Part shown: piece after piece, positions 30,408 through 40,330 of the stretch
Layout: every line of letters begins with the position of its first letter
Numbering within the stretch: position 1 is the stretch's first letter
NCBI RefSeq assembly: GCF_003337425.1
Contig: NZ_QPJU01000009.1
Span: 1 to 64,000 of the forward strand
Source of the DNA: Extensimonas vulgaris
GTDB lineage: Bacteria > Pseudomonadota > Gammaproteobacteria > Burkholderiales > Burkholderiaceae_C
Direction: 5' to 3'
DNA length: 64,000 bases
Position numbers and translations under genes: made by a program
Notes under the pieces: generated by a model
What the model was told of the DNA's origin: nothing
The model's input: the letters and a program-made list of their open reading frames with translations, nothing else
Databases searched by the model: none

Positions 30408-31952
30408 TCAACGCCGCTTGCCGCCTACGAGCGTGCCCATCACGCCGCGCAGCAGCTCGCGGCCCAGCGCCGAGCCCATGGTGCGCACGGCGGACTTGGC
30501 CAGCGTCTGTGCCAGGCCGTCGCGCTGGCCGCCGCGCTGGCCGGTGCTGCCGAACAGCACCTCGCCCAGGCCGCCGAGCACGCTGGACAGGGCGCCTGCG
30601 CCGCTGCTGGCATTGGCTGACCCGGCTTGGGAAGTGCCGGGTGCTGCACCGCCAGGAGCGGAAGGCCCGGAGGCCGATACAGCGCGGCCCTGGAGCTTTT
30701 CGTAGGCGGATTCGCGATCCACGGTTTTTTCATAGACGCCCGCGACCAGCGATTGCGCGCGCAGCGCCTCGCGCTGCTGTGGCGTGATCGGGCCGATCTG
30801 GCTGCCGGGCGGCAGCACGAAGGCGCGCTCGGTCACGCCGGGGCGGCCCTGTGCGTCGAGCAGGCTCACGAGCGCCTCGCCCACGGCCAGTTCGGTGATC
30901 GCGCGCGTTATGTCCAAGCCCGGATTGGGGCGCATGGTGCTGGCTGCCGCCTGCACGGCTTTCTGGTCGCGCGGGGTGAAGGCGCGCAGCGCGTGCTGCA
31001 CGCGGTTGCCCAGTTGCGCGAGCACGCTGTCGGGGATGTCGAGCGGGTTTTGCGTGACGAAATACACGCCTACGCCTTTGGAGCGCACCAGGCGCACGAC
31101 CAGTTCGATGCGCTCGAGCAGCACCTTGGGCGCCTGGTCGAAGAGCAAATGCGCCTCGTCGAAGAAGAACACGAGCTTGGGCTTTTCGGGGTCGCCGATT
31201 TCGGGCAGGTGCTCGAACAATTCGGACAGCAGCCACAGCAGAAAGCTCGCGTACAGGCGCGGCGCGTTCATGAGCTGGTCGGCGGCAAGAATGTTGACCA
31301 CGCCACGGCCATCGACGGTCTGCAGCAGGTCGGCAATGTCGAGCATGGGCTCGCCGAAGAATCGGTCGCCGCCTTGCTGTTCGAGCAGCAGCAGGCCGCG
31401 CTGGATTGCGCCCACGCTCGCGGCGCTGATGTTGCCGTAGCTGGTGGTGAGCGTGCGCGCGTTGTCGGCGGCGTACTGCAGCACGGCGCGCAGGTCTTTG
31501 AGGTCGAGCAGCAGCAGGCCGCTGTCGTCAGCGAGCTTGAACACCAGGTTCAGCACGCCCATTTGCGTGTCGTTCAAGTCGAGCATGCGCCCGAGCAGCA
31601 GCGGCCCCAGGTCGGAAATGGTCGCGCGCACGGGGTGGCCTTGCACGCCAAAGACGTCCCACAGCGTCACGGGGCAGGCCTGCGGCGTGGGCTGGGGCAG
31701 GCCGCGCTCGGCAAGCGTGGCAGCGAGTTTCTCGCTGATGTGGCCCGGCTGGCTGATGCCGCTGAGGTCGCCCTTGACGTCGGCGAGGAACACTGGCACG
31801 CCGATGCGCGAAAAATTTTCCGCGAGGGTCTGCAGCGTCACCGTCTTGCCCGTGCCCGTGGCACCGGTGATGAGGCCGTGGCGGTTGGCCATCTGCGGCA
31901 GCAGCTCGCATTGGGTGTGGGCATTGCGCGCGATCAACAGAGGTTCGGTCAT
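30408..31952 (-). CDS. HerA-like ATPase, DUF853 family
   Basis: A 514-residue P-loop ATPase of the DUF853 branch of the HerA/FtsK superfamily. Walker A is [19 protein letters not shown] near residue 25, and Walker B is [14 protein letters not shown] near residue 230. A conserved [15 protein letters not shown] and an arginine-finger region [20 protein letters not shown] are present. The function in bacteria is unsettled; relatives process DNA ends or translocate DNA. A Ser/Ala/Gly-rich stretch (about 430-460) precedes the C terminus. The start at 31952 ([10 protein letters not shown]) is preferred over one seven codons earlier. Confidence 0.87.
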   Translation of the reverse strand: MTEPLLIARNAHTQCELLPQMANRHGLITGATGTGKTVTLQTLAENFSRIGVPVFLADVKGDLSGISQPGHISEKLAATLAERGLPQPTPQACPVTLWDVFGVQGHPVRATISDLGPLLLGRMLDLNDTQMGVLNLVFKLADDSGLLLLDLKDLRAVLQYAADNARTLTTSYGNISAASVGAIQRGLLLLEQQGGDRFFGEPMLDIADLLQTVDGRGVVNILAADQLMNAPRLYASFLLWLLSELFEHLPEIGDPEKPKLVFFFDEAHLLFDQAPKVLLERIELVVRLVRSKGVGVYFVTQNPLDIPDSVLAQLGNRVQHALRAFTPRDQKAVQAAASTMRPNPGLDITRAITELAVGEALVSLLDAQGRPGVTERAFVLPPGSQIGPITPQQREALRAQSLVAGVYEKTVDRESAYEKLQGRAVSASGPSAPGGAAPGTSQAGSANASSGAGALSSVLGGLGEVLFGSTGQRGGQRDGLAQTLAKSAVRTMGSALGRELLRGVMGTLVGGKRR

Positions 31953-31995
31953 GGCGGAAGGAGTGTGGGGCAAAAGTAAAATCCAGCGAGATTAA

Positions 31996-32022
31996 AACAG
32001 GATCAACAGGATCAACAGGATC
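31996..32022. repeat. Tandem repeat AACAGGATC x3
   Basis: Three perfect 9-bp units lie between the divergent HerA-like and yebC genes, ending 13 bp before the yebC start. This is where the yebC promoter and ribosome-binding region must be, so unit number could affect expression. Confidence 0.85.
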
Positions 32023-32035
32023 AAAAGGACTTGCC

Positions 32036-32755
32036 ATGGCAGGACACAGCAAATGGGCCAACATCCAGCACCGCAAGGGGCGGCAGGATGAAAAGCGCGG
32101 GCGCATCTGGACGCGCATCATCCGCGAGATCACGGTGGCCGCACGCGCCGGCGGGGGCGACCTGGCGGCGAACCCGCGCCTGCGCCTGGCGGTGGAAAAG
32201 GCCAAGGCCGCGAACATGCCTTCGGACCGCGTCAAATACAACATCGACAAGGCCACGGGCAACGCCGAGGGCGTGAACTACGAGGAAATCCGCTACGAGG
32301 GCTACGGCATCGGCGGCGCGGCCGTGATCGTGGACACCATGACGGACAACCGCGTGCGCACCGTGGCCGAGGTGCGCCACGTGTTCAGCAAATACGGCGG
32401 CAACCTGGGCACGGAAGGCTCGGTGGCGTTCCAGTTCAAGCACTGCGGGCAGCTGATCTTCCCGCCCGGCACGAGTGAGGACAAGGTCATGGAAGTGGCG
32501 CTCGAAGCCGGCGCCGAGGACGTGATCAGCGATGACGAGGGCACCATCGAGGTGCTCACCGCGCCGGCCGACTTCGAGGCCGTGAAGGCCGCGCTCGAAG
32601 CCGCGGGGCTCACGCCCGAAGTGGCCGAAGTCACCATGCGCCCCGAAAACACCGTGGAGCTCTCGGGCGACGACGCCGTGCGCATGCAAAAGCTGCTCGA
32701 CGCGCTCGAAGACCTCGACGACGTGCAGGCGGTCTATCACAACGCGGCGCTCTGA
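32036..32755 (+). CDS. yebC: YebC/PmpR family DNA-binding or translation-associated regulator
   Basis: A 239-residue protein of the YebC/TACO1 family. The start [20 protein letters not shown] is nearly invariant in the family, and three domains follow. Members act as transcription regulators in some bacteria and help ribosomes through proline-rich stretches in others. It is followed after 2 bp by purD, so they are probably cotranscribed. AGGA precedes the start. Confidence 0.94.
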   Translation: MAGHSKWANIQHRKGRQDEKRGRIWTRIIREITVAARAGGGDLAANPRLRLAVEKAKAANMPSDRVKYNIDKATGNAEGVNYEEIRYEGYGIGGAAVIVDTMTDNRVRTVAEVRHVFSKYGGNLGTEGSVAFQFKHCGQLIFPPGTSEDKVMEVALEAGAEDVISDDEGTIEVLTAPADFEAVKAALEAAGLTPEVAEVTMRPENTVELSGDDAVRMQKLLDALEDLDDVQAVYHNAAL

Positions 32756-32757
32756 CC

Positions 32758-34059
32758 ATGGACATTCTCGTCATCGGCGGCGGTGGCCGCGAACACGCGC
32801 TGGCCTGGAAGCTGCGCCAGTCGCCCAAGGCCGGCAAGATCTACGTCGCGCCAGGCAACGGCGGCACGGCGCTGTCGGGTGCATTCGAAAACCTCCCCAT
32901 CACCGACGTGCAGGCGCTGCGCACTTGGGCGCAGGAGCACAAGATCGGCCTCACCGTGGTCGGCCCCGAGGCGCCGCTCGCGGCCGGCGTGGTCGATGAA
33001 TTCCGTGCGCACGGCCTGCGCATCTTCGGCCCCACGCGCGCCGCGGCGCAGCTCGAGAGCTCCAAGGCCTTCTCCAAGGCCTTCATGCGCCGCCACGGCA
33101 TCCCCACGGCGGACTACGACACCTTCACCGAGCCAGCGCCCGCGCACGCCTTCATCGAGCGGCTCGGCGCGCCCATCGTCGTCAAGGCCGATGGCCTGGC
33201 GGCGGGCAAGGGCGTGGTCGTGGCGCAGACGCTCGCCGAGGCGCACGCTGCGGTCGATTACATGCTGATCGACAACAAATACGGCGTGCAGCACAACGCG
33301 GACGCCGAAGGCCGGGCGCAGCCGCGCGTGGTGATCGAGGAATTTTTGCCCGGCGAAGAGGCGAGCTTCATCGTGCTGTGCGATGGCAAGAACGTGCTCG
33401 CGCTCGCCACCAGCCAGGATCACAAGCGCCTGCTCGACGGCGACCAGGGGCCCAACACCGGCGGCATGGGCGCGTATTCGCCGGCACCGGTCGTGACCGC
33501 CGACGTGCACGCGCGCGCGATGCGCGAGATCATCCTGCCCACCGTGCGCGGCATGGCCAAGGATGGCATTCCGTACACGGGCTTTCTCTACGCCGGCTTG
33601 ATGATAGACGCGCAGGGCCGCCCCAAGACGCTCGAATTCAACTGCCGCCTGGGCGACCCCGAAACGCAGCCCATCATGATGCGCCTCAAGAGCGATCTGG
33701 TCGATGTGCTGGGCGCTGCCATCGACGGCAAGCTCGACCAGATCGAGCTGCAGTGGGACCGGCGCACGGCGCTGGGCGTGGTCATGGCCGCACACGGCTA
33801 CCCCGACCAGCCGCGCAAGGGCGACGTCATCACCGGCCTGCCGCCGGAATCCGCGCTGGGTGACGACGCCATGGTGTTCCACGCGGGCACCGAGCTGGTG
33901 GACGGCGTGCTGCGCACCAGCGGCGGGCGCGTGCTGTGCGTCACCGCGCTCGGCGACAGCCTGCGCCTGGCGCAGCAGCGCGCCTACGAGATCGTGCAGC
34001 GCATCCACTTCGACGGCGCGCAGTACCGGCGCGACATCGGCCACCGGGCGCTGAAATGA
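32758..34059 (+). CDS. purD: Phosphoribosylamine-glycine ligase
   Basis: Second enzyme of purine synthesis: joins phosphoribosylamine and glycine using ATP. The 433-residue protein has the N-terminal loop [18 protein letters not shown], the ATP-grasp core ([17 protein letters not shown] near residue 140, [17 protein letters not shown]) and the late GAYSPAPVV and [10 protein letters not shown] metal-binding segment. It overlaps hemF by 4 bp. It consumes glycine made by GlyA, whose gene in this window carries a ZTP riboswitch reporting purine-folate status. Confidence 0.95.
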   Translation: MDILVIGGGGREHALAWKLRQSPKAGKIYVAPGNGGTALSGAFENLPITDVQALRTWAQEHKIGLTVVGPEAPLAAGVVDEFRAHGLRIFGPTRAAAQLESSKAFSKAFMRRHGIPTADYDTFTEPAPAHAFIERLGAPIVVKADGLAAGKGVVVAQTLAEAHAAVDYMLIDNKYGVQHNADAEGRAQPRVVIEEFLPGEEASFIVLCDGKNVLALATSQDHKRLLDGDQGPNTGGMGAYSPAPVVTADVHARAMREIILPTVRGMAKDGIPYTGFLYAGLMIDAQGRPKTLEFNCRLGDPETQPIMMRLKSDLVDVLGAAIDGKLDQIELQWDRRTALGVVMAAHGYPDQPRKGDVITGLPPESALGDDAMVFHAGTELVDGVLRTSGGRVLCVTALGDSLRLAQQRAYEIVQRIHFDGAQYRRDIGHRALK

Positions 34060-35093
34060 GCGCGCAGCCAACGGCCACGCAGGCCGCCCCCGACGCTCTG
34101 GCCGACCAAGTCCCCCAGGTGCGCGCCTACCTGCTGGGCCTGCAGGCGCGCATCATGGATGCGCTCGATGCTATCGAAGCGCAAGCTGCTGGCGCAGGAC
34201 AGACGGTCGCCAGGAGCCTCATCGACCCTTGGAGCAAAGAGCCTGGCGAGGCGCTGCAGGGCGACGGCATCACGCGTATCATCGAAGGCGGGCAGGTGTT
34301 CGAGCGCGCGGGCTGCGGGTTTTCGCACGTGCGCGGGCCGCGCCTGCCGCCTTCGGCCACGCAGCACCGCCCCGAGCTCGCGGGCGCACCGTTCGAGGCC
34401 ATGGGCGTGTCGCTGGTGTTCCACCCGCGCAACCCCTACGTGCCCACGGTGCACATGAACGTGCGCATGATCGCCGCCCGTGCGCCCGACCTGGGCCCCG
34501 ATGCGCCCGCGCACTGCTGGTTTGGCGGCGGCATGGACTTGACGCCGTACTACGGCTTTCTCGAAGACGTGCAGCACTTTCACCGCTGCTGCCACGACGC
34601 GCTGCAGCCCTTTGGCGCCGACAAGTACCCGCGCTTCAAGCAGTGGTGCGACGAATACTTTTACCTGCGCCACCGCGGCGAGCAGCGCGGCGTGGGCGGC
34701 ATTTTTTTCGACGACTTTGCCGAGCTCGGCTTTGCGCAAAGCCTAGGCCTGCTGCAGTCCGTGGGCGATGCCTTTCTGGGCGCGTATCTGCCCATCGTGC
34801 AGCGCCGCCGCCACACGCCGTGGGGCGAGCGCGAGCGCGCGTTCCAGCTCTACCGGCGCGGGCGCTACGTCGAATTCAACCTCGTGTGGGATCGCGGCAC
34901 GCATTTCGGCCTGCAGTCGGGCGGGCGCACCGAGTCCATTCTGCTCTCGATGCCGCCGCTCGTGGCCTGGTCGTACCAGCGCGAAGATGGCCCCGAAACG
35001 CCCGAAGCCGCGCTCGTGCGCGAATTTCTGCAGCGGCGCGACTGGCTTGCCGAAGCGCACGCGCCTGGCAGCGCCGAGGCACCCCAAAAATGA
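34056..35093 (+). CDS. hemF: Oxygen-dependent coproporphyrinogen III oxidase
   Basis: Oxidatively decarboxylates coproporphyrinogen III to protoporphyrinogen IX in heme synthesis under aerobic conditions. The 345-residue protein shows [53 protein letters not shown] and [20 protein letters not shown], all family blocks. The start at 34056 overlaps the purD stop (ATGA). Near the N terminus the segment [12 protein letters not shown] is encoded by DNA similar to the repeat family (34170-34198), and the gene is followed at once by a repeat half-module. In related genomes nadD is expected next; here it is absent. Confidence 0.95.
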   Translation: MSAQPTATQAAPDALADQVPQVRAYLLGLQARIMDALDAIEAQAAGAGQTVARSLIDPWSKEPGEALQGDGITRIIEGGQVFERAGCGFSHVRGPRLPPSATQHRPELAGAPFEAMGVSLVFHPRNPYVPTVHMNVRMIAARAPDLGPDAPAHCWFGGGMDLTPYYGFLEDVQHFHRCCHDALQPFGADKYPRFKQWCDEYFYLRHRGEQRGVGGIFFDDFAELGFAQSLGLLQSVGDAFLGAYLPIVQRRRHTPWGERERAFQLYRRGRYVEFNLVWDRGTHFGLQSGGRTESILLSMPPLVAWSYQREDGPETPEAALVREFLQRRDWLAEAHAPGSAEAPQK

Positions 35094-35094
35094 G

Positions 35095-35121
35095 AGCTGC
35101 TTGCGCTTGCTGCACCTGCGC
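35095..35121. repeat. Repeat half-module after hemF
   Basis: The segment beginning AGCTGCTTGCGCTTGC, two bases past the hemF stop, is the reverse complement of the nadE module (22 of 22 bases) and matches 24 of 27 bases of 59169-59195 inside the RlhA-like gene. It is a mobile or conversion-prone sequence module found both between and within genes. Confidence 0.65.
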
Positions 35122-35216
35122 AAAAGGCCAAAAACACCTGAAATTTCCGCGCCGCCACCGTGGCGCCCGCACGTCGGCGCCGGGAACTTGCCTATGGCTG
35201 GCATGCGGCTTGCACG

Positions 35217-35385
35217 CTAGCAGCCTGTCGGACTTTGGGCGTCGAAAGCGAGAATGGGCCCCAGCGAGGCCAGTTTTTGCCGGAATCGCCGCCCCATAGC
35301 GGGACTATGGGGCAAGAAAACGGTAAAAAATGGGCCGCTGCGGCACATTCGCAGCCGACGATTCCAAAGTCCGACAGGCTGCTAG
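35217..35385 (+). mobile_element. Palindromic 161-bp MITE-like element, copy B
   Basis: The most regular copy: CTAG flanks on both sides (35217-35220 and 35382-35385) and perfect 18-bp terminal inverted repeats, CAGCCTGTCGGACTTTGG (35221-35238) and its complement (35364-35381). A central hairpin CCCCATAG/CTATGGGG is at 35293-35313. It lies in the 325-bp gap between hemF and rsfS; apart from the short module after hemF, I see nothing else in that gap. The same forward frame as in the other copies stays open throughout. Confidence 0.88.
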
Positions 35386-35418
35386 TATCGCGTTCATATT
35401 TTTGACCCCACCCCTCTG

Positions 35419-36231
35419 ATGAGCACCAACACCCTTTCGGAATCCGCCGCCAAAAAGAACATCACCAAGCTCCAGCGCGCCATCGTCGATGGCCTGGAGG
35501 ACGTCAAGGCGCAGGACATACAGGTTTTCAACACGGCGGAACTCTCGCCGCTCTTCGAGCGCGTGATCGTCGCCTCGGGCACCTCGAACCGCCAGACCAA
35601 AGCGCTGGCCGCGAGCGTGCGCGACGCGGTGCGTGCGGCGGGCTTCGACAAGCCGCGCATCGAGGGTGAGGACAACGGCGAGTGGATCATCGTCGATTGC
35701 GGCGCCGCCGTGGCGCACATCATGCAGCCCGCGATCCGCCAGTATTACCGGCTTGAAGAGCTCTGGGGCGAGACGCCCGTGCGCCTGAAGCTTGGCGCCC
35801 CCAAGCCCGCCAAGACTGTGAAGCCTGCCAAGCCCGCAGCGGCCGAGGATGTGGCCGCAGCGAAGAAGCCGGCCAAGCGCAGCAAGACCCAAGCAGAGGC
35901 GCCAGATGCGGCCGCCCCGGTCGTGAAAAAACCCACGGTCAAAAAGCCTGCAGCCAAGGAAACGCCTGCGCGGGCAGCTACTAAAACCGCAGTCAAAACG
36001 GCTGCCAAAGCCGCGCCGAAAACAGCGGTTAAAACGGCAGCAAAAACGGCGGCCAAAACAGCCGTGAAGAAGGCTGCGCAGAAATCGTCCAAGGCGCCTG
36101 TGAAGACCATCGTCGTCGCGCCGCCCGCGCGCAAGAAGGCGGCCGCGAAAACCGCGGCCAAAAAAACCGCAGCCTCCCAAACGGCGTCCCGGAAAAGCGC
36201 CGGCAAGAAATCCTCATCTTCCAACGCCTGA
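35419..36231 (+). CDS. rsfS: Ribosomal silencing factor RsfS with long Lys/Ala-rich tail
   Basis: Residues 1-120 are a normal RsfS (DUF143) domain that binds ribosomal protein L14 and blocks subunit joining in starvation: VIVASGTSNRQTKALAASV, EGEDNGEWIIVDCGAAVAHI and RQYYRLEELWGE. Residues 125-270 form a low-complexity tail of Ala, Lys, Pro and Thr (units such as KTAAKTAVK), like histone H1 or AlgP tails. The usual RsfS length is 105-150. The tail might bind RNA, DNA or polyphosphate. No ribosome-binding site is seen; copy B of the mobile element ends 33 bp upstream, so the promoter region is short or lies in the element. Confidence 0.9.
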   Translation: MSTNTLSESAAKKNITKLQRAIVDGLEDVKAQDIQVFNTAELSPLFERVIVASGTSNRQTKALAASVRDAVRAAGFDKPRIEGEDNGEWIIVDCGAAVAHIMQPAIRQYYRLEELWGETPVRLKLGAPKPAKTVKPAKPAAAEDVAAAKKPAKRSKTQAEAPDAAAPVVKKPTVKKPAAKETPARAATKTAVKTAAKAAPKTAVKTAAKTAAKTAVKKAAQKSSKAPVKTIVVAPPARKKAAAKTAAKKTAASQTASRKSAGKKSSSSNA

Positions 36232-36248
36232 GCTGACGCACGCAGGCC

Positions 36249-36716
36249 ATGAAGCTGCTGATCGTGGCCGTGGGCCAGCGTGTGCCCGACTGGGCGCAGA
36301 CGGCCTACGAGGACTACGCCAAGCGCTTTCCGCCCGAGCTCAAGGTCGAGCTCAAGACCGTCAAGACCGAGCCGCGCGGCAGCAAGAGCCTGCAAACCCT
36401 GCACGCCGCCGAGCGCGCGCGCATCGAGGCGGCGCTGCCGCGCGGGGCGCATGTGGTCGTGCTCGACGAGCGCGGCGCGCGCATCACCACGCCGGCGCTG
36501 GCCGAGCGGCTGCGCGGCTGGCAGCAATCGGGTGACGACGTGGCGCTCTTGATCGGCGGGCCCGACGGGCTCGACCCCGCGCTGCGCGCCGCTGCGCACG
36601 AGAGCCTGCGCCTGTCCGACCTGACGCTGCCGCACGCTTTGGTGCGCGTGCTGTTGATCGAGCAGCTCTACCGCGCCTGGTCGATCAACGCGGGGCATCC
36701 ATACCACCGAGCCTGA
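36249..36716 (+). CDS. rlmH: 23S rRNA (pseudouridine-1915 N3)-methyltransferase
   Basis: A 155-residue SPOUT-fold methyltransferase that methylates pseudouridine 1915 of 23S rRNA in the assembled ribosome. Family blocks are [54 protein letters not shown], and the knotted C-terminal [20 protein letters not shown] with [13 protein letters not shown]. It follows rsfS by 17 bp, and both act on the large ribosomal subunit. Confidence 0.96.
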   Translation: MKLLIVAVGQRVPDWAQTAYEDYAKRFPPELKVELKTVKTEPRGSKSLQTLHAAERARIEAALPRGAHVVVLDERGARITTPALAERLRGWQQSGDDVALLIGGPDGLDPALRAAAHESLRLSDLTLPHALVRVLLIEQLYRAWSINAGHPYHRA

Positions 36717-36755
36717 GAAGGCGCGAGCCTTCCGGGCGGCCCGGCAGGGCGGGGC

Positions 36756-36776
36756 GTGTCCGTGTCCGTGTCCGTG
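36756..36776. repeat. Tandem repeat GTGTCC x3
   Basis: Three perfect hexamers followed by GTG lie just downstream of rlmH. Confidence 0.75.
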
Positions 36777-36785
36777 CACCGCAGG

Positions 36786-36835
36786 GATGCTATGGATTTC
36801 GTATCTGCTTGCGTAGCTACCATCAGCGCAAAAGG
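36786..36835. repeat. Dispersed palindromic repeat copy, rlmH-maf gap
   Basis: A diverged copy with GATGCTATGGATTTCGTATC followed by TGCTTGCGTAGCTACCATCAGC. The arms TGCTTGCG and TAGCTA mark the family. It precedes maf. Confidence 0.5.
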
Positions 36836-36861
36836 CCTTTTTCTTTCATAATCAGGCCGCC

Positions 36862-37494
36862 ATGTCCGCCTTTATTTACCTCGCCTCGCAAAGCCCGCGC
36901 CGCAGCCAGCTGCTGACCCAGATCGGCGTGCGCCATGAACTGCTGCTGCCCACAACTGCCGGTGCAGAAGATGCGGTCGAAGACCTTGCCGAAGACGCCG
37001 AAGCGCTCGAAGCCGTGCGCCCCGGCGAGGCGCCGGCCCGCTACGTGCAGCGCGTGACGGCGCTCAAGCTCGACGCCGCGGTGGCGCGGCATGCGCGCCG
37101 CGGTCTGCCCGAGGCGCCGATTCTGTGCGCCGACACCACCGTCGCGCTCGGGCGCCACATCTTCGGCAAGCCTGCCGACGCCGCCGAGGCCGAGCGCATG
37201 CTCGCTGCGCTCTCGGGCAGGGTGCACCGCGTGCTCACGGCCGTCGCGCTGCAGGCCGGGCCCCGTCGGCTTGCGGCGCTGTCGGTCTCGCGCGTGCGCT
37301 TCGCGGCCATGACGACAGCGCAGATCGCCGCCTACGTGGCCACGGGGGAACCCTTGGGCAAAGCCGGGGCCTATGGCGTGCAGGGCCGCGCGGCGGCGTT
37401 CATTGCGCAGCTGGCGGGCAGCTATTCGGGCATCATGGGGCTGCCTTTGTACGAAACCGCGCAGCTGCTGCGCGACATCGGTTTCGAGCTGTAA
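36862..37494 (+). CDS. maf: Maf family nucleoside triphosphate pyrophosphatase
   Basis: A 210-residue house-cleaning enzyme that hydrolyses non-canonical or excess dTTP/UTP-type nucleotides to monophosphates. Motifs are [17 protein letters not shown] at the start, [11 protein letters not shown] near residue 90, [13 protein letters not shown] and [16 protein letters not shown] near 170. The spacing of acidic residues in CADTTVALG (rather than SDTxVxxDG) resembles the YhdE-type subgroup. It lies between rlmH and rng, the usual order in betaproteobacteria. Confidence 0.92.
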   Translation: MSAFIYLASQSPRRSQLLTQIGVRHELLLPTTAGAEDAVEDLAEDAEALEAVRPGEAPARYVQRVTALKLDAAVARHARRGLPEAPILCADTTVALGRHIFGKPADAAEAERMLAALSGRVHRVLTAVALQAGPRRLAALSVSRVRFAAMTTAQIAAYVATGEPLGKAGAYGVQGRAAAFIAQLAGSYSGIMGLPLYETAQLLRDIGFEL

Positions 37495-37532
37495 TTTCGG
37501 CCCCCATCCTTTCCGCCCCCGCCATGCCCACC

Positions 37533-39020
<1,488 letters not shown>

Positions 39021-39033
39021 GGCTGTGCGAGCT

Positions 39034-39068
39034 ACGAGCCACGAGCCACGAGCCACGAGCCACGAGCG
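39034..39068. repeat. Tandem repeat ACGAGCC x5
   Basis: Five 7-bp units (the last with one change) lie between the convergent rng and nitronate monooxygenase genes. Because units are 7 bp and contiguous, this is a microsatellite-like array, not a CRISPR. Confidence 0.85.
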
Positions 39069-39079
39069 AAAAAACGCCG

Positions 39080-40033
39080 CTACCCCGCCTGCGCGTATTC
39101 CTGCGCGAGCTCCTCGACCAGCTCCTGCACCGACTGCACCGCGTGCACGCCCGAGACGCTGTGCCCGGCGCTCCAGATGTCGCGCCAGCGGCGCGGGCCG
39201 GCGCTGTGGTTGCCGTGGGCGCTGCCGCCGAACATCTGGTCGGCGGTGCTGGGCGTCACGGTTTCGTCGAGCCGGGCCGGATCCAGCCCCATGCGCACGA
39301 TGGAGCCGATCAGCATGTTGGTGGGCAGGCCGCTGAAGGCGCGCGTGAGCAGCACTTCGTCGAGCGTGGAGGCGACCAGCATCTGCCGGTAGGCTTCGTC
39401 GGCCATGCTCTCGTGCGTGGCAATGAAGCGTGTGCCCATCGAGGCCAGGTCGCAGCCCAGCACCTGCGCCGCGCGCAGCGCCACGCCGTCGCTGATGCCG
39501 CCGGCAAGCACCAGCGGGCCGTCGTATTCGGCACGCAGCGCGCGCACGAAGGCAAAGGGGTTGAGCCAACCGGTCTGCCCGCCCGCGCCTGCCGTGAGCA
39601 GCACCAGCCCGTCGGCGCCGGCCGCGATGGCCTTGCGCGCGTGCGCGAGCGTGGCCACGTCGGCAAGCACCAGGCAGCCTATGCCGTGCAGCGCATCGAC
39701 CACGGGCGCGGGCGAGCCCACGCTGGTGATGACGACTTCCACGCCGTGGCGCAGCACGCAGTCCAGGTCTTGCGCGAGCCGTGGCGAGCGCATGATCAGG
39801 TTCGGGCAGGGCGGCGCGGCATCGGGATAGGGCGCGAGGCGCGTGCGCATTTCGGTCAGCCAGGCGTCGAGCTCTGCAGGGCTGCGCGCATTCACGGTGG
39901 GAAAGGCGCCGATCACGCCGCTGCGGCACGCCGCCACGACAAGCTCTATGCCCGACACCTGCAGCATGGGCGCGGCGATCACCGGCAGGCGCAGACGGCG
40001 TGCGATAGGTGCGGGCAGGCGGGAAGAGGGCAT
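39080..40033 (-). CDS. Nitronate monooxygenase
   Basis: A 317-residue FMN-dependent barrel enzyme that oxidises alkyl nitronates such as propionate-3-nitronate. Segments typical of the family are LPVIAAPMLQVSGIELVVAACR, a phosphate-binding GADGLVLLTAGAGGQTGW, and LVLAGGISDGVALRAAQVLG with DLASMGTRFIATHES. The start at 40033 has AAGGA upstream. The catalytic His region lies in the TAGAGGQTGW loop. It is followed in the opposite direction by the RND operon, and the two genes share a 297-bp intergenic region. Confidence 0.9.
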   Translation of the reverse strand: MPSSRLPAPIARRLRLPVIAAPMLQVSGIELVVAACRSGVIGAFPTVNARSPAELDAWLTEMRTRLAPYPDAAPPCPNLIMRSPRLAQDLDCVLRHGVEVVITSVGSPAPVVDALHGIGCLVLADVATLAHARKAIAAGADGLVLLTAGAGGQTGWLNPFAFVRALRAEYDGPLVLAGGISDGVALRAAQVLGCDLASMGTRFIATHESMADEAYRQMLVASTLDEVLLTRAFSGLPTNMLIGSIVRMGLDPARLDETVTPSTADQMFGGSAHGNHSAGPRRWRDIWSAGHSVSGVHAVQSVQELVEELAQEYAQAG

Positions 40034-40103
40034 GAGCGTTCCTTTTGGACGGTTCGAGGTCAGGCGGCGAAGGGTCTGGCGGCGCAAGCGCCAATCTTCA
40101 AAA

Positions 40104-40149
40104 ACAATAGCTTCTAACGCTTATTTCATCAAGGTTAGAGGCTATTTTT
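40104..40149. repeat. Dispersed palindromic repeat copy before the RND operon
   Basis: A clear palindrome: AATAGCTTCTAAC (40106-40118) against GTTAGAGGCTATT (40134-40146), with ACGCTT in the left half. The rest of the 40034-40330 gap holds no gene or recognisable regulator-binding site. Confidence 0.65.
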
Positions 40150-40330
40150 GCTTGAAAAATACCGGCAGCCTTGTGCAAGCGATGCGCGCACATTGTGCAA
40201 TGCCCAGCGTGCCTGGTCGGATAGGCGATAACCCGCACACGCTGGCAAATGTTTGCATCTATCATGGCTGCGCGCTCCCCCCATCCAAGGGGAGCGCGTC
40301 TTTTCTCCATCCCCCTTTTCCGCCATCCCC

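Noticed and set aside
39034-39068. Possible CRISPR array
   Set aside because: The 7-bp units are contiguous with no spacers.
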